The notes below the pieces were generated by a model. The model did no database searches. It was not told the DNA's origin and saw nothing but the letters and a program-made list of their open reading frames with translations. From positions 62,001-126,000 of the forward strand of contig JBCBRM010000016.1 in the NCBI GenBank assembly GCA_039819665.1: DNA of 64,000 bases, given 5' to 3'. Below are positions 35,656-43,539 of the stretch, piece after piece; position 1 is the first letter of the stretch; each line of letters begins with the position of its first letter. The translations under genes were made by a program, and so were the position numbers. Source of the DNA: JAWPMV01 sp039819665 (lineage in GTDB: Bacteria > Bacteroidota > Bacteroidia > J057).

Positions 35656-36201
35656 ATGAAAGCAGATAAACTAGACCTCTTTCCCAAGGGGAAACTCCAG
35701 ATCACCTTACTGAGGCTTTGCCATCAATTGATGGAGAAGTATGATGATTTTTCTCCTGTAGTATTGCTGGGGATACAAACCAGTGGTGTTCATTTAGCCC
35801 GACGTATACAGGCTATGATGAAAGAATTGGTAGGAACGGACCTTCTGACGGGGGAATTGGATGCTACATTCTTCCGCGATGATTTCCGCATGCGAACAGA
35901 ACCGCTGGAACCGAATCGTACCCATATTGATTTTCTGATTGAAGATAAACACGTCATCCTGCTGGATGATGTACTCTACACGGGGCGTACCATACGAGCC
36001 ACACTGGATGCTATGCTCGCCTATGGTAGACCTAAAAGTGTTGAGCTTTTTGTACTCGTCGATCGAAAACACAGGCGCGAATTACCGATTCAGCCTTCTT
36101 ATGTGGGAATTCAGGTAGATACCATCAAGACCCAAAGGGTATTGGTAGATCTAAAGGAAGCAGGTGGCAAAGATCAGGTTTTACTGGTTTCACAGGAATA
36201 G
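35656..36201 (+). CDS. pyrR: PyrR-type bifunctional uracil phosphoribosyltransferase/regulator
   Basis: From the ATG at 35656 (MKADKLDLFPKG) this is a 181-aa protein. The open frame extends further 5' but its N-terminus there is unlike PyrR. The PRPP-binding motif VILLDDVLYTGRTIRA is intact, and downstream FVLVDRKHRRELPI and YVGI match PyrR. PyrR proteins can regulate pyr genes by binding nascent mRNA and may have weak uracil phosphoribosyltransferase activity. Whether this one binds RNA is unknown. It lies 9 bp before pyrB, which supports a pyrimidine operon. Confidence 0.9.
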   Translation: MKADKLDLFPKGKLQITLLRLCHQLMEKYDDFSPVVLLGIQTSGVHLARRIQAMMKELVGTDLLTGELDATFFRDDFRMRTEPLEPNRTHIDFLIEDKHVILLDDVLYTGRTIRATLDAMLAYGRPKSVELFVLVDRKHRRELPIQPSYVGIQVDTIKTQRVLVDLKEAGGKDQVLLVSQE

Positions 36202-36210
36202 AATAAGCAA

Positions 36211-37140
36211 ATGGCATTAAGTACGAGGCATCTACTGGGCATCAAATACATCACGGCTGAGGATATGCATAGTATCTTCGAAACCGCAGATAATTTCAAA
36301 GAAGTCATCAACAGGCCCATCAAAAAAGTCCCTTCTCTCAGAGATATTACCATCGCCAACCTGTTTTTTGAGAACTCTACCAGAACCAGAATCTCCTTTG
36401 AGCTGGCAGAAAAAAGACTATCTGCTGATGTGGTCAATTTCTCAGCTTCTTCTAGTAGTGTAAAGAAAGGGGAAACCCTCCTGGATACCGTCAATAATAT
36501 TCTGGCGATGAAAGTGGACATGGTAGTTATGCGTCACCCTCATCCCGGAGCCCCCGTTTACCTGAGTAAACATATTCCTGCCCAAATCATCAATGCCGGA
36601 GATGGAACTCATGAGCATCCCACGCAAGCTTTACTGGATTGCTTTTCTTTGAGAGAAAATTTTGGGTCATTCAAGGGTTTAAAGGTTGCCATCGTAGGAG
36701 ATATTACCCATAGTCGGGTTGCACTATCCAACATTTTCGCCCTCAAAAAACTGGGCGCTGAAGTAACTGTATGCGGCCCCCCGACTTTGATTCCTAAACA
36801 TATTGAAAGCCTGGGAGCCAAGGTTAATTACAACCTTTACGAAACCCTCAAATGGTGTGATGCCGTAAATATGCTCCGTATCCAGCTAGAGAGGCAGGAC
36901 ATCAAATATTTCCCAAGCCTGAGAGATTATTCCATGCAGTACCAGCTCAATATGGAGATGTTGGATCGCTTAAATAAAAAGCTCATTATTATGCATCCGG
37001 GTCCAATCAATCGAGGAGTAGAGATCACCAGCGAAGTAGCTGACAGCGATCAGTCTGTAATTTTGGAGCAGGTGCAAAATGGGGTAGCTACACGTATGGC
37101 GGTGCTTTATCTCTTGGCAGGTGTTAAAGGGAAGAATTAG
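36211..37140 (+). CDS. pyrB: Aspartate carbamoyltransferase catalytic subunit
   Basis: This 309-aa protein carries the carbamoyl-phosphate loop FENSTRTRISFE near residue 53. Other active-site segments are MRHPHPGAP, GTHEHPTQALLD and HPGPINRGVE. These define the catalytic chain that condenses carbamoyl phosphate with aspartate in pyrimidine synthesis. The length is normal and there is no fused regulatory or dihydroorotase domain. Transcription with pyrR is likely (9-bp spacing). No pyrI is adjacent. Confidence 0.95.
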   Translation: MALSTRHLLGIKYITAEDMHSIFETADNFKEVINRPIKKVPSLRDITIANLFFENSTRTRISFELAEKRLSADVVNFSASSSSVKKGETLLDTVNNILAMKVDMVVMRHPHPGAPVYLSKHIPAQIINAGDGTHEHPTQALLDCFSLRENFGSFKGLKVAIVGDITHSRVALSNIFALKKLGAEVTVCGPPTLIPKHIESLGAKVNYNLYETLKWCDAVNMLRIQLERQDIKYFPSLRDYSMQYQLNMEMLDRLNKKLIIMHPGPINRGVEITSEVADSDQSVILEQVQNGVATRMAVLYLLAGVKGKN

Positions 37141-37165
37141 ATCCTTTTTCTTGGATAGTTGATTC

Positions 37166-37266
37166 TTCTTTTTCCTGAGATGAAAAAGAAACAAAAAATC
37201 AAGTTGGTGCAAAGCCAGCACACTATCCCTCATCCGCGCTCGATGCAGCAGCGAGGCCCCGGCGCG
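37166..37266 (-). repeat. Intergenic repeat: GC-rich head plus T/A-stem hairpin (copy 3, inverted)
   Basis: TTCTTTTTC (37166-37174) and GAAAAAGAA (37182-37190) form a perfect 9-bp stem around CTGAGAT. On the minus strand the hairpin is preceded by GCGCGCCGGGGCC and GGATGAGGG and then TTGATTTTTTG, the same order as copies 1 and 2. Confidence 0.55.
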
Positions 37267-37532
37267 CTTGGGGTAAAACGTATTGACGTATTGGGGTGTT
37301 TGCGTCTATTTTTAGAAGGAATTTCTTTTTGCGATTCCTATTACCGTAGTCGCTAATTGCTATCAGCAGCAATAACTCCCCAAATCCCCTGCCCAGGCGC
37401 GATGGTCTTAGGACGTCAATCGGGAAATGGGGCGGCAAGTGCGGCTGGTTCTTGGCGCTGCGATTTTTAACTCCAACTTTATTAAAAAGGTGGAAAAACG
37501 CCTCCCCATACAACCGATTTCTTCTTTTTTAC

Positions 37533-37562
37533 TACTTTTGTTTGCACGTAAAAGCAAACAAA
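37533..37562 (+). promoter_or_regulatory. -7-like box overlapping a perfect inverted repeat
   Basis: TACTTTTG (37533-37540) fits the TAnnTTTG -7 pattern. It overlaps TTTGTTTGC (37537-37545), which pairs perfectly with GCAAACAAA (37554-37562) across an 8-nt loop, 50 bp before the start codon. The dyad could be an operator or a leader hairpin. A -33 element at the right spacing is not clear. Confidence 0.35.
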
Positions 37563-37611
37563 TTCATACAGAAGCGTTTATAGCTTTAAAAAGCATCATT
37601 TAGTAAAAAAA

Positions 37612-39075
37612 TTGTTTCGAATAACCCGCATAGATAAACTTGTACTGAAGGCCTTCCTACCGCCTTTCCTTATGAGTTTTTTGATCATCCTCTTCATCCT
37701 GGTGATGCAGTTTATGGCTGTATACATGGATAAGATTCTGGGGAAAGGTTTGGGTATCGGTATACTTTTCAAAATGATTGGATTTGCGGGAGGGAAACTG
37801 GCCATAAGCGCTATGCCCGTTGCTGTACTAGCGGGTGCCTTGATTTCCTTTGGAAGCTTTGGAGAGCATTATGAACTGGCAGCCATTAAGTCTAGTGGAA
37901 TTAGCTTGTTAAAAGCGATGCGATCGTCAATTATATTAGGGGTAATTCTGGTAGTAGGTTCGATCGCCCTATCCCACAATATTGTCCCTCTTTCCAATCT
38001 GAAGTTCTATTCCCTTTATTATGACATCAGTCGAAAAAAAGCAGAACTTGCCCTTACGCCTGGTATTTTTTACTGGGACATCACCAATTATGTGATCCGG
38101 GTAGCAGATAAAAATAATGACAGAGGCACACTGTATGATGTACTTATTTATGATCACACAGAAAATCGGGGTAATAATGATGTGATTATTGCAGACTCAG
38201 CCAAAACTTATACCGAAGAGGATCGCCTTCAAATGGTTCTTTATGCAGGAGTAAGGCATGAAGAAATGAAGCCAGAAAGTGGTCGTAAAAATTATCCTCA
38301 TGGAAGGACCTATTTCGATTCGCTTTATTATACCTTCAATCTGGAGGACTTTAAACTTAGCCGAACAGAAGAATCTCAATTTCGACATCAGATTACCCTT
38401 TCACAGGATGAATTAGGTTCTGCAATTGATAGTCTGGGAGATTTACAAACAGATTATTTAGAGAAGGCTTTTAACCAAATCGGAAGATATACCAAAGTTG
38501 ACAGCAACTTCCTCACCGGCCCGAAAGATACCCTCAAATATGATGAGCCCTTGGTCGTGTACGATTTGGCTCCAGGAGATAGCATTATTGGATGTGATAA
38601 TATCTTGGACCATAGCGATGCCTTGAGCCGATCTTTAGTAAATATAAGAGCTGTAAAAAGCTATCTGGATTTCATGAATAAAAAGAAATCCGATCAGAAT
38701 CGTACTCAAAGGAAATTCCTCTATGAGTATTACCTCCGATATGCCGTCCCTATCAATTGCCTGGTCTTTATGATCATAGGAGTTTCTTTAGGAGCAATTA
38801 TTAGAAAAGGGGGATTGGGGATGCCAGCCATCGTAAGTATCATTTTTTTCATCATATCCCATATTGCAGGGACTTATGGCCGAAAGTTTTCAAAAGAGGG
38901 AGTATTGAGTCCCGAAGTGGGTGCATTTTTACCTGTTATCATATTTACTCCCATCGCCCTAATCGTTGTCTATCAAGCAACTATGGATACGCGAATCATG
39001 GAAGCGGAAAGCTGGAAAAAAGTAAACAAAGTATTCCGATTCCTCCGGATTATTCGAAACTTCCTTCCGGTTTAG
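37612..39075 (+). CDS. LptF/LptG-family lipopolysaccharide export permease
   Basis: This 487-aa inner-membrane protein starts with TTG at 37612 (MFRITRIDKLVLKAFLPPFL), the usual YjgP/YjgQ opening. Three TM segments lie within residues 15-130, a periplasmic beta-jelly-roll-like region at about 130-360 (with an inserted polar stretch), and three more TM segments after about 375 (YAVPINCLVFMIIGVSLG). LptF and LptG form the permease of the LptB2FG exporter that feeds LPS into the Lpt bridge. I cannot tell F from G. The periplasmic part is longer than in E. coli, as is common in Bacteroidota. Confidence 0.88.
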   Translation: MFRITRIDKLVLKAFLPPFLMSFLIILFILVMQFMAVYMDKILGKGLGIGILFKMIGFAGGKLAISAMPVAVLAGALISFGSFGEHYELAAIKSSGISLLKAMRSSIILGVILVVGSIALSHNIVPLSNLKFYSLYYDISRKKAELALTPGIFYWDITNYVIRVADKNNDRGTLYDVLIYDHTENRGNNDVIIADSAKTYTEEDRLQMVLYAGVRHEEMKPESGRKNYPHGRTYFDSLYYTFNLEDFKLSRTEESQFRHQITLSQDELGSAIDSLGDLQTDYLEKAFNQIGRYTKVDSNFLTGPKDTLKYDEPLVVYDLAPGDSIIGCDNILDHSDALSRSLVNIRAVKSYLDFMNKKKSDQNRTQRKFLYEYYLRYAVPINCLVFMIIGVSLGAIIRKGGLGMPAIVSIIFFIISHIAGTYGRKFSKEGVLSPEVGAFLPVIIFTPIALIVVYQATMDTRIMEAESWKKVNKVFRFLRIIRNFLPV

Positions 39076-39179
39076 AAATATTTTTCAAGTTTTCTATTTA
39101 GATTTTACTAACAAATCCTACTAAGCTATGAATTGCCTTTAGTTAAATCGGCAATTATCATTAAACCTAAACAAAGCTT

Positions 39180-40310
39180 ATGTATCGATTTGCAATTTTA
39201 GTCCTCATAGGACTATGTAACTTCATTGTCCCCCTGCAAGCTCAAAACGAAGCAGGCCCAACCATTCCAGATAATGGACGCATATTGATTGTATCTGGCG
39301 GGGGAGCCACTGGAGCATGGGGAGGAGGTGTCACCCAGGCACTTCACAAGCAAGGGCTTAGGTATGATGCGGTGATCGGCTCCAGTACGGGTAGCCTGAT
39401 CGCTCCATTCATTCTAAATGAATCATTTGACGAACTCAAGGAAGGATATACTAATATTACGGATAAGGACATCTTCAATGTCCGTCCTTTCAAAACAAAA
39501 GGTAAAAAGAAAGGAGAACTCAGGATGTTCAATGCTTTATGGCGGATCATTTCTCCTAAAAAGACCCTAGGAGAAAGTAAAAACCTCCTAAAGACCATTC
39601 GGAAATTCTTTACTCAGACAGACTTTGATTCTCTTAGAAATACAGAATGCGATTTCTTTGTCACTGTGGTAAATGTGCTGGAAGATGAAGTGGAATATAA
39701 ATCCATCCACGACCCTGAACTGGGGATGGTAAATGGGGTTTATGATTCCGTCGAAGCCTACAAATCCTACACACGCTGGATTTGGGCCTCTGCCAATTTT
39801 CCGGTCTTTATGTCCATGCATAGTGTAAGGGATGAGGCAGGAGTACGCAGCTATTATTTTGATGGGGGGATTAAAGAAAGTATTCCTTTAGAGAAAGGTC
39901 TGGCCTTGGCTAGAGAAAAAGGCTACAGAAATATTGATGTCATCATTCACAGCACCGGAGATCCTCAGCTTACGCATGACAGTCAGGTAAATAAAGCCAT
40001 GAAGTTGCTAGGAAGAACTATTGAAATATTTCGAAGTGAAGTTAGGCAGAACGATGTAAAGTTGGTCGAAGCCATTGGAAAATTAGAAGCTCGACCTAAA
40101 AAAGAAGATGCGATCGATGTCACTATTTACTATATGGCTCCAGAAGATTATAACCGCATTCCTAATCAGTTGATCTTTGATAAAACTGAGATGACCGAGC
40201 TATGGGAAATCGGTACCCAAATTTTCAACTTGAACAGATACGAAGGCAAAATTGTCGAATTCAGCATAGACAATGACCAGGCCCTTAACGATCTTTTGGG
40301 TAATAGGTAA
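39180..40310 (+). CDS. Secreted patatin-like phospholipase
   Basis: This 376-aa protein has a signal peptide ending near LQAQ (residues 19-22). Its patatin core begins with the oxyanion loop SGGGATGAWGGG at about 39-50. The nucleophile follows at Ser69 in GSSTG, and the catalytic Asp in the YFDGG motif is near residue 229. Patatins use a Ser-Asp dyad to hydrolyse acyl lipids. The signal suggests periplasmic or outer-membrane action, perhaps on membrane phospholipids. No POTRA/barrel domain is fused. It ends before a strong terminator. Confidence 0.88.
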   Translation: MYRFAILVLIGLCNFIVPLQAQNEAGPTIPDNGRILIVSGGGATGAWGGGVTQALHKQGLRYDAVIGSSTGSLIAPFILNESFDELKEGYTNITDKDIFNVRPFKTKGKKKGELRMFNALWRIISPKKTLGESKNLLKTIRKFFTQTDFDSLRNTECDFFVTVVNVLEDEVEYKSIHDPELGMVNGVYDSVEAYKSYTRWIWASANFPVFMSMHSVRDEAGVRSYYFDGGIKESIPLEKGLALAREKGYRNIDVIIHSTGDPQLTHDSQVNKAMKLLGRTIEIFRSEVRQNDVKLVEAIGKLEARPKKEDAIDVTIYYMAPEDYNRIPNQLIFDKTEMTELWEIGTQIFNLNRYEGKIVEFSIDNDQALNDLLGNR

Positions 40311-40342
40311 TCAAAGTATTCGTACAAAACCTGAAATACAAT

Positions 40343-40369
40343 AAGCCCTCTCATATCCTGAGAGGGCTT
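40343..40369. terminator. Bidirectional hairpin terminator
   Basis: AAGCCCTCTCA (40343-40353) and TGAGAGGGCTT (40359-40369) form a perfect 11-bp stem with a 5-nt loop between the convergent patatin and SnoaL-like genes. Confidence 0.8.
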
Positions 40370-40398
40370 TCTGATTCTTGTGTGCTTTGTTCGGTAGC

Positions 40399-40779
40399 CT
40401 ATTGCTGTTGCTGTAAGTGGGGAGGGATGTTATAATAGAAACGCTCATGAACGATTTGCCCATCCTTCCAACGCTGTACGCAAACCTCTTCCATTTTCAT
40501 ACGATTTCCGTCCTGAAAGCTAACATCTGTCCAGGCTTCTACCATGGTTATAGCAGCATCTTCATCTGCTGTAATGGAGTGAAATCCGCCCCCATGATGC
40601 TCTTTTACCATAGTAAACCATTCTTGCAAGGCTTTGCGATTAGTTTCTTTGCCTTCGCGCTTTCGTCCATCAGCCTCAACTGCTACCACCTCTGGATGGT
40701 AATGCTTTTCAAATGCTTCCATTGCTTGTCCTTGTCCAAGCATAGCATAGAGATCTTCGGCCTTTTCTTTGTAGGTCAT
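40399..40779 (-). CDS. SnoaL/NTF2-like fold protein
   Basis: From the ATG at 40779 (MTYKEKAEDLYAMLGQGQAM) this is a 126-aa protein. A longer frame from 40839 adds a hydrophobic segment with no support. The alpha-plus-beta cone pattern fits: an N-terminal helix pair (EAFEKHYHPEVVAVEADG), EWFTMVKEHHG, and strands ending VCVQRWKDGQIVHERFYYN. SnoaL-like proteins include cyclases, isomerases and non-enzymatic stress proteins. No active site is clear. Confidence 0.8.
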   Translation of the reverse strand: MTYKEKAEDLYAMLGQGQAMEAFEKHYHPEVVAVEADGRKREGKETNRKALQEWFTMVKEHHGGGFHSITADEDAAITMVEAWTDVSFQDGNRMKMEEVCVQRWKDGQIVHERFYYNIPPHLQQQQ

Positions 40780-40914
40780 TACTAAAAAATTAAGGGTTAT
40801 AAAAATGTAAAAGAATACGCTGTATTCAGATATGAACACCAGCTGCGCGTGTATTCCAGATGATAAGTAGGTAGGTAATTTGGAGACTTTAAATTAGGGA
40901 TTTTCTCTCCGATT

Positions 40915-41829
40915 TCAAACCGTTTCTTTCCTCATGGCTTTTCGCAAGATCTTTGCCCGTTTATCTGGTCCATCATGACTCCAACCCGGAGCTAGAAAGA
41001 TATAGCGCAATTTATCAGACCATTTATTTGCCCTTTTTACATCTTTCCAAATGGCTCCGTATTCATGGGTAGCAACCGTCAGAGGATGATGGGATTCGAT
41101 ATTCTTTGTCAGGCCATATACCGGTTTTTCTAAATCTTTTTCCTCCGAAAAAGTCCCAAACATACGATCCCAAATGATGAGGACCCCGGCATGATTGCAA
41201 TCGAGGTAGCGAATGTTGGAAGCATGATGTACACGATGATGGGAAGGGGTATTGAAAATGAGTTCGATAGGCCTCGGCAATTTCCCCACCAACTCCGTAT
41301 GCACCCAAAATTGGTAGAGGAGGTTGAGAGAGATCATACTAAAAATCATAAGTGCATCAAATCCCAGAAGTGGCAACCATAGCCAGAAAACATACTTATG
41401 AATTCTTTCTCCTACTCCCTGTCGTAAAGCGGTTCCAAAATTCATCTTTACAGAAGAATGATGCGGTACATGCCCCGCCCAAAAGAGTCTTACTTCATGA
41501 TTGAGTCGATGGAACCAGTAATATGTAAAATCATCCAGAAAAAAGAGAAGAATCCAGGCCCACCATTGTCTCTGAATCACATCTCTCAAAGGACTGATCT
41601 CATGTAGGTAGTAGATAAGGATGAAGAGTAAAAGCTTGGGAACAATTTCAACAATGGCCGAAGCTACTGCCATAGAAATAGAAGCCCAGGTATCCTTGCC
41701 GTGATAGAGGTCCAGCTGTTCTTTGCGGTCGTACCACATTTCCAGCAACATGACGATGATGAATAAAGGGAAGGCCAAAACCAGGAGCTGATCCTGAGAC
41801 ATTTGTTCGGCGAAGTAAGCGAAGTCCAT
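40915..41829 (-). CDS. Fatty-acid hydroxylase/sterol desaturase superfamily enzyme
   Basis: This 304-aa integral-membrane protein has the superfamily's di-iron histidine clusters: HRLNH, HVPHH and HHRVHH, with a fourth His region around NHAG. Four or so TM helices fill the N-terminal half. Members hydroxylate or desaturate lipids or carotenoids (for example the carotenoid and sphingolipid hydroxylases). In Bacteroidota a role in hydroxylating sulfonolipid or fatty-acyl chains is possible but not shown by the sequence. It is divergent from the LpxR-like gene. Confidence 0.88.
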   Translation of the reverse strand: MDFAYFAEQMSQDQLLVLAFPLFIIVMLLEMWYDRKEQLDLYHGKDTWASISMAVASAIVEIVPKLLLFILIYYLHEISPLRDVIQRQWWAWILLFFLDDFTYYWFHRLNHEVRLFWAGHVPHHSSVKMNFGTALRQGVGERIHKYVFWLWLPLLGFDALMIFSMISLNLLYQFWVHTELVGKLPRPIELIFNTPSHHRVHHASNIRYLDCNHAGVLIIWDRMFGTFSEEKDLEKPVYGLTKNIESHHPLTVATHEYGAIWKDVKRANKWSDKLRYIFLAPGWSHDGPDKRAKILRKAMRKETV

Positions 41830-41908
41830 CTGGGAAAATTTTTCCTAAAATACGGAAAATGGCTTAGAATTCATTTTGGGGATTTAAAATTGCGTATTGC
41901 CATATTCA

Positions 41909-41933
41909 GACCACTCGACAGGCTCGTGGTGAC
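41909..41933. repeat. Short palindromic intergenic repeat
   Basis: GACCACTCGACAGGCTCGTGG followed by TGAC has ACCAC / GTGGT arms. I have seen this wording repeatedly in Bacteroidota genomes, but that is memory, not something computed here. Confidence 0.45.
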
Positions 41934-41995
41934 ATAGGACTGTGTCGGATAAAAGAGTTCAAAGCTCTTTTGGAAATGCTGATATTAGCAAAAGG

Positions 41996-42025
41996 TCCCG
42001 GCTCTTGAATCAAGGCCGGGATGAC
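41996..42025 (-). repeat. Half unit of the GTCATCCCGG palindromic element
   Basis: TCCCGGCTCTTGAATCAAGG and then CCGGGATGAC is, on the minus strand, nearly identical to the left half of the element at 32059-32148 (GTCATCCCGGCCTT...AAGAGCCGGGA). Confidence 0.65.
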
Positions 42026-42138
42026 AGTCGTTCAGATTGATTTGCAAAAAATCCCAAAGCGTTCATCAGTCATGGCTCTTTTCGCAAATAATTGCACGAC
42101 AAAAAGGCAGGAGGTACCTTGGTTTCAAATACATTTAC

Positions 42139-43170
42139 ATGAAAACATTGGCAAGGGCTTGTAGCCCTTTTCTAGTTCTCATCCTCTCCTTAACTCCTAT
42201 TTTCAGCCAAGAAGTAGCCCATGAAATTTACTTTCCCACGGAGCTATATCCTCGTGACAAGGAATCTTTTTTTATCTACCTGGACAATGATAAGTTCATT
42301 CCTCCCAGCCTTGACGAGGATCGCGACTATACAAACGGAATTGCATTTTCCTACAGCAATAAAGCTCTCCTGAACTTCCCTTTACACAAAATAAATGGCT
42401 GGCTGCTGCAAAGGGTATTAAATCCTCAATCAGATACCCATTTTCAATTTCTTTCCCCTGAAATAAAGTTAGCTAGCCTCGCCTATACTCCCAGAGACAT
42501 TGCTGAATCCAGATTGATCTTGGATGACAGACCTTATGCCAGCGCTCATTACCTGGAGATCAAAAGTCGACTTTGGAACAAACAGAAAAATCAGGTGCAT
42601 AGCCTGGGTATTTCTTATGGAGTCCTTGCCAGTCCCATCGCCGAATTTGCCCAGCGGATCATCCACACCATAGGTAGAATCCGTCCCATACCCGAAGGTT
42701 GGGACAATCAAATCGCTCATCCCTGGGAACCGACTCTTTTAATGTCCTACCAAAGGGATCGCTTGTGGAGAAAAGACAAAGGGCGATCTTTCCAAGACCT
42801 CAAGGAAAGCATCTCCTTTGAAGTCGGTTTCCGGATGATGGCTGCCTATGCGCTCACAGGGAGAATGGGAACAAAGCTAGGAAAAAGAGAGCAGGGGCAG
42901 GCCTTCCTTTTTCTCCGCCTCAAACCTCATGTGCTAGCCTATGATACCAATCTGGAAGGACAGTTTCGAAGCTCTTTGTACACGGTTCCAAGAAAGGACA
43001 TCTACTTTATGCGAGGAGAAGCGGCTGCAGGATTGAGTGTTAATTGGGACGGGCCGAAGCGAAGCCTGAAGGCAGGCTATGGATTTTATGCACAAAGTCC
43101 TGAGGCTCGCTACCCCAATCATACGCGCTTTCATTACTGGGGGAGGTTTTGGTTAGGATGGGTGTTTTAG
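42139..43170 (+). CDS. LpxR-like outer-membrane lipid A deacylase family protein
   Basis: From the ATG at 42139 (MKTLARACSPFLVLILSLTP) this is a 343-aa secreted protein. It shows the family pattern near its N-terminus (YLDNDKFIPP, DRDYTNGIAFSYS) and YTPRDIAESRLILDDRPYA, which resembles LpxR (NDxF...DxxYTNG...DDRPYAG). LpxR is a Ca-dependent outer-membrane barrel that removes the 3'-acyloxyacyl chain of lipid A. The His and Asp residues that form its active site cannot be placed with certainty here, so I call it LpxR-like. It precedes, by a 369-bp gap, the giant operon. Confidence 0.75.
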   Translation: MKTLARACSPFLVLILSLTPIFSQEVAHEIYFPTELYPRDKESFFIYLDNDKFIPPSLDEDRDYTNGIAFSYSNKALLNFPLHKINGWLLQRVLNPQSDTHFQFLSPEIKLASLAYTPRDIAESRLILDDRPYASAHYLEIKSRLWNKQKNQVHSLGISYGVLASPIAEFAQRIIHTIGRIRPIPEGWDNQIAHPWEPTLLMSYQRDRLWRKDKGRSFQDLKESISFEVGFRMMAAYALTGRMGTKLGKREQGQAFLFLRLKPHVLAYDTNLEGQFRSSLYTVPRKDIYFMRGEAAAGLSVNWDGPKRSLKAGYGFYAQSPEARYPNHTRFHYWGRFWLGWVF

Positions 43171-43539
43171 GATTGATAATAAGATATACCGAAGTAAGGG
43201 TAATTACTTAAGTAATAAATTTCTAGCGTTCGGGTACTTCTATTTTCTCAGAAATTTCACAGATCTATAGGAAAAGTTTAAAATATTAGTTCTATATTTA
43301 GAATATCACGAAACGTCCTTAGCAAGCTGACTGAAAAAAGTAGCTCCCTCCCTTTGCTACCGGTGAAGCCACAAAGAATACATTTCTTTGAATCGGAATT
43401 GTGCTAATCTTCGTGCAATAATAAGCTTACCAATTGGGTATTCAAGGTAGATAACTCCCTTGTAACTTTATTCCTTTGCTTTAATCTGTAAGGTAAACCT
43501 TTACGGGATCAACCCATTTTATCATACACAATAATTCGC
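43171..43539. promoter_or_regulatory. 369-bp region upstream of the giant-protein operon
   Basis: No ORF. It contains a perfect 14-bp palindrome (ATTACTTAAGTAAT, 43203-43216) and a near-dyad GTAAGGT / ACCTTTAC (43488-43504) that sits 36 bp before the start codon. A clean TTTG-N19-TAnnTTTG promoter is not seen; TATATTTAG at 43293-43301 is the closest -7-like string. The whole region probably holds the operon promoter. Confidence 0.4.

Larger units (their letters stand above)
37141..37611. other. 471-bp gap with repeat relics before the LptF/G gene
   Basis: No credible ORF. From left to right: a T/A-stem hairpin with a GC-rich head (inverted relative to copies 1 and 2), an AAACGTATTGACGTATTGG motif near 37276, a GC-rich patch near 37410-37465, a -7-like TACTTTTG and a perfect inverted repeat close to the gene. 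Confidence 0.7.
41830..42138. other. 309-bp gap with two palindromic repeats
   Basis: Apart from two short repeats (41909-41933 and 41996-42025) I see nothing. An open frame runs from 42037 into the LpxR-like gene, but it encodes no signal peptide before 42139. Confidence 0.6.

Noticed and set aside
42037..42138. 5' extension of the LpxR-like gene
   Set aside because: It would bury the signal peptide 34 residues inside the protein; the ATG at 42139 is better.
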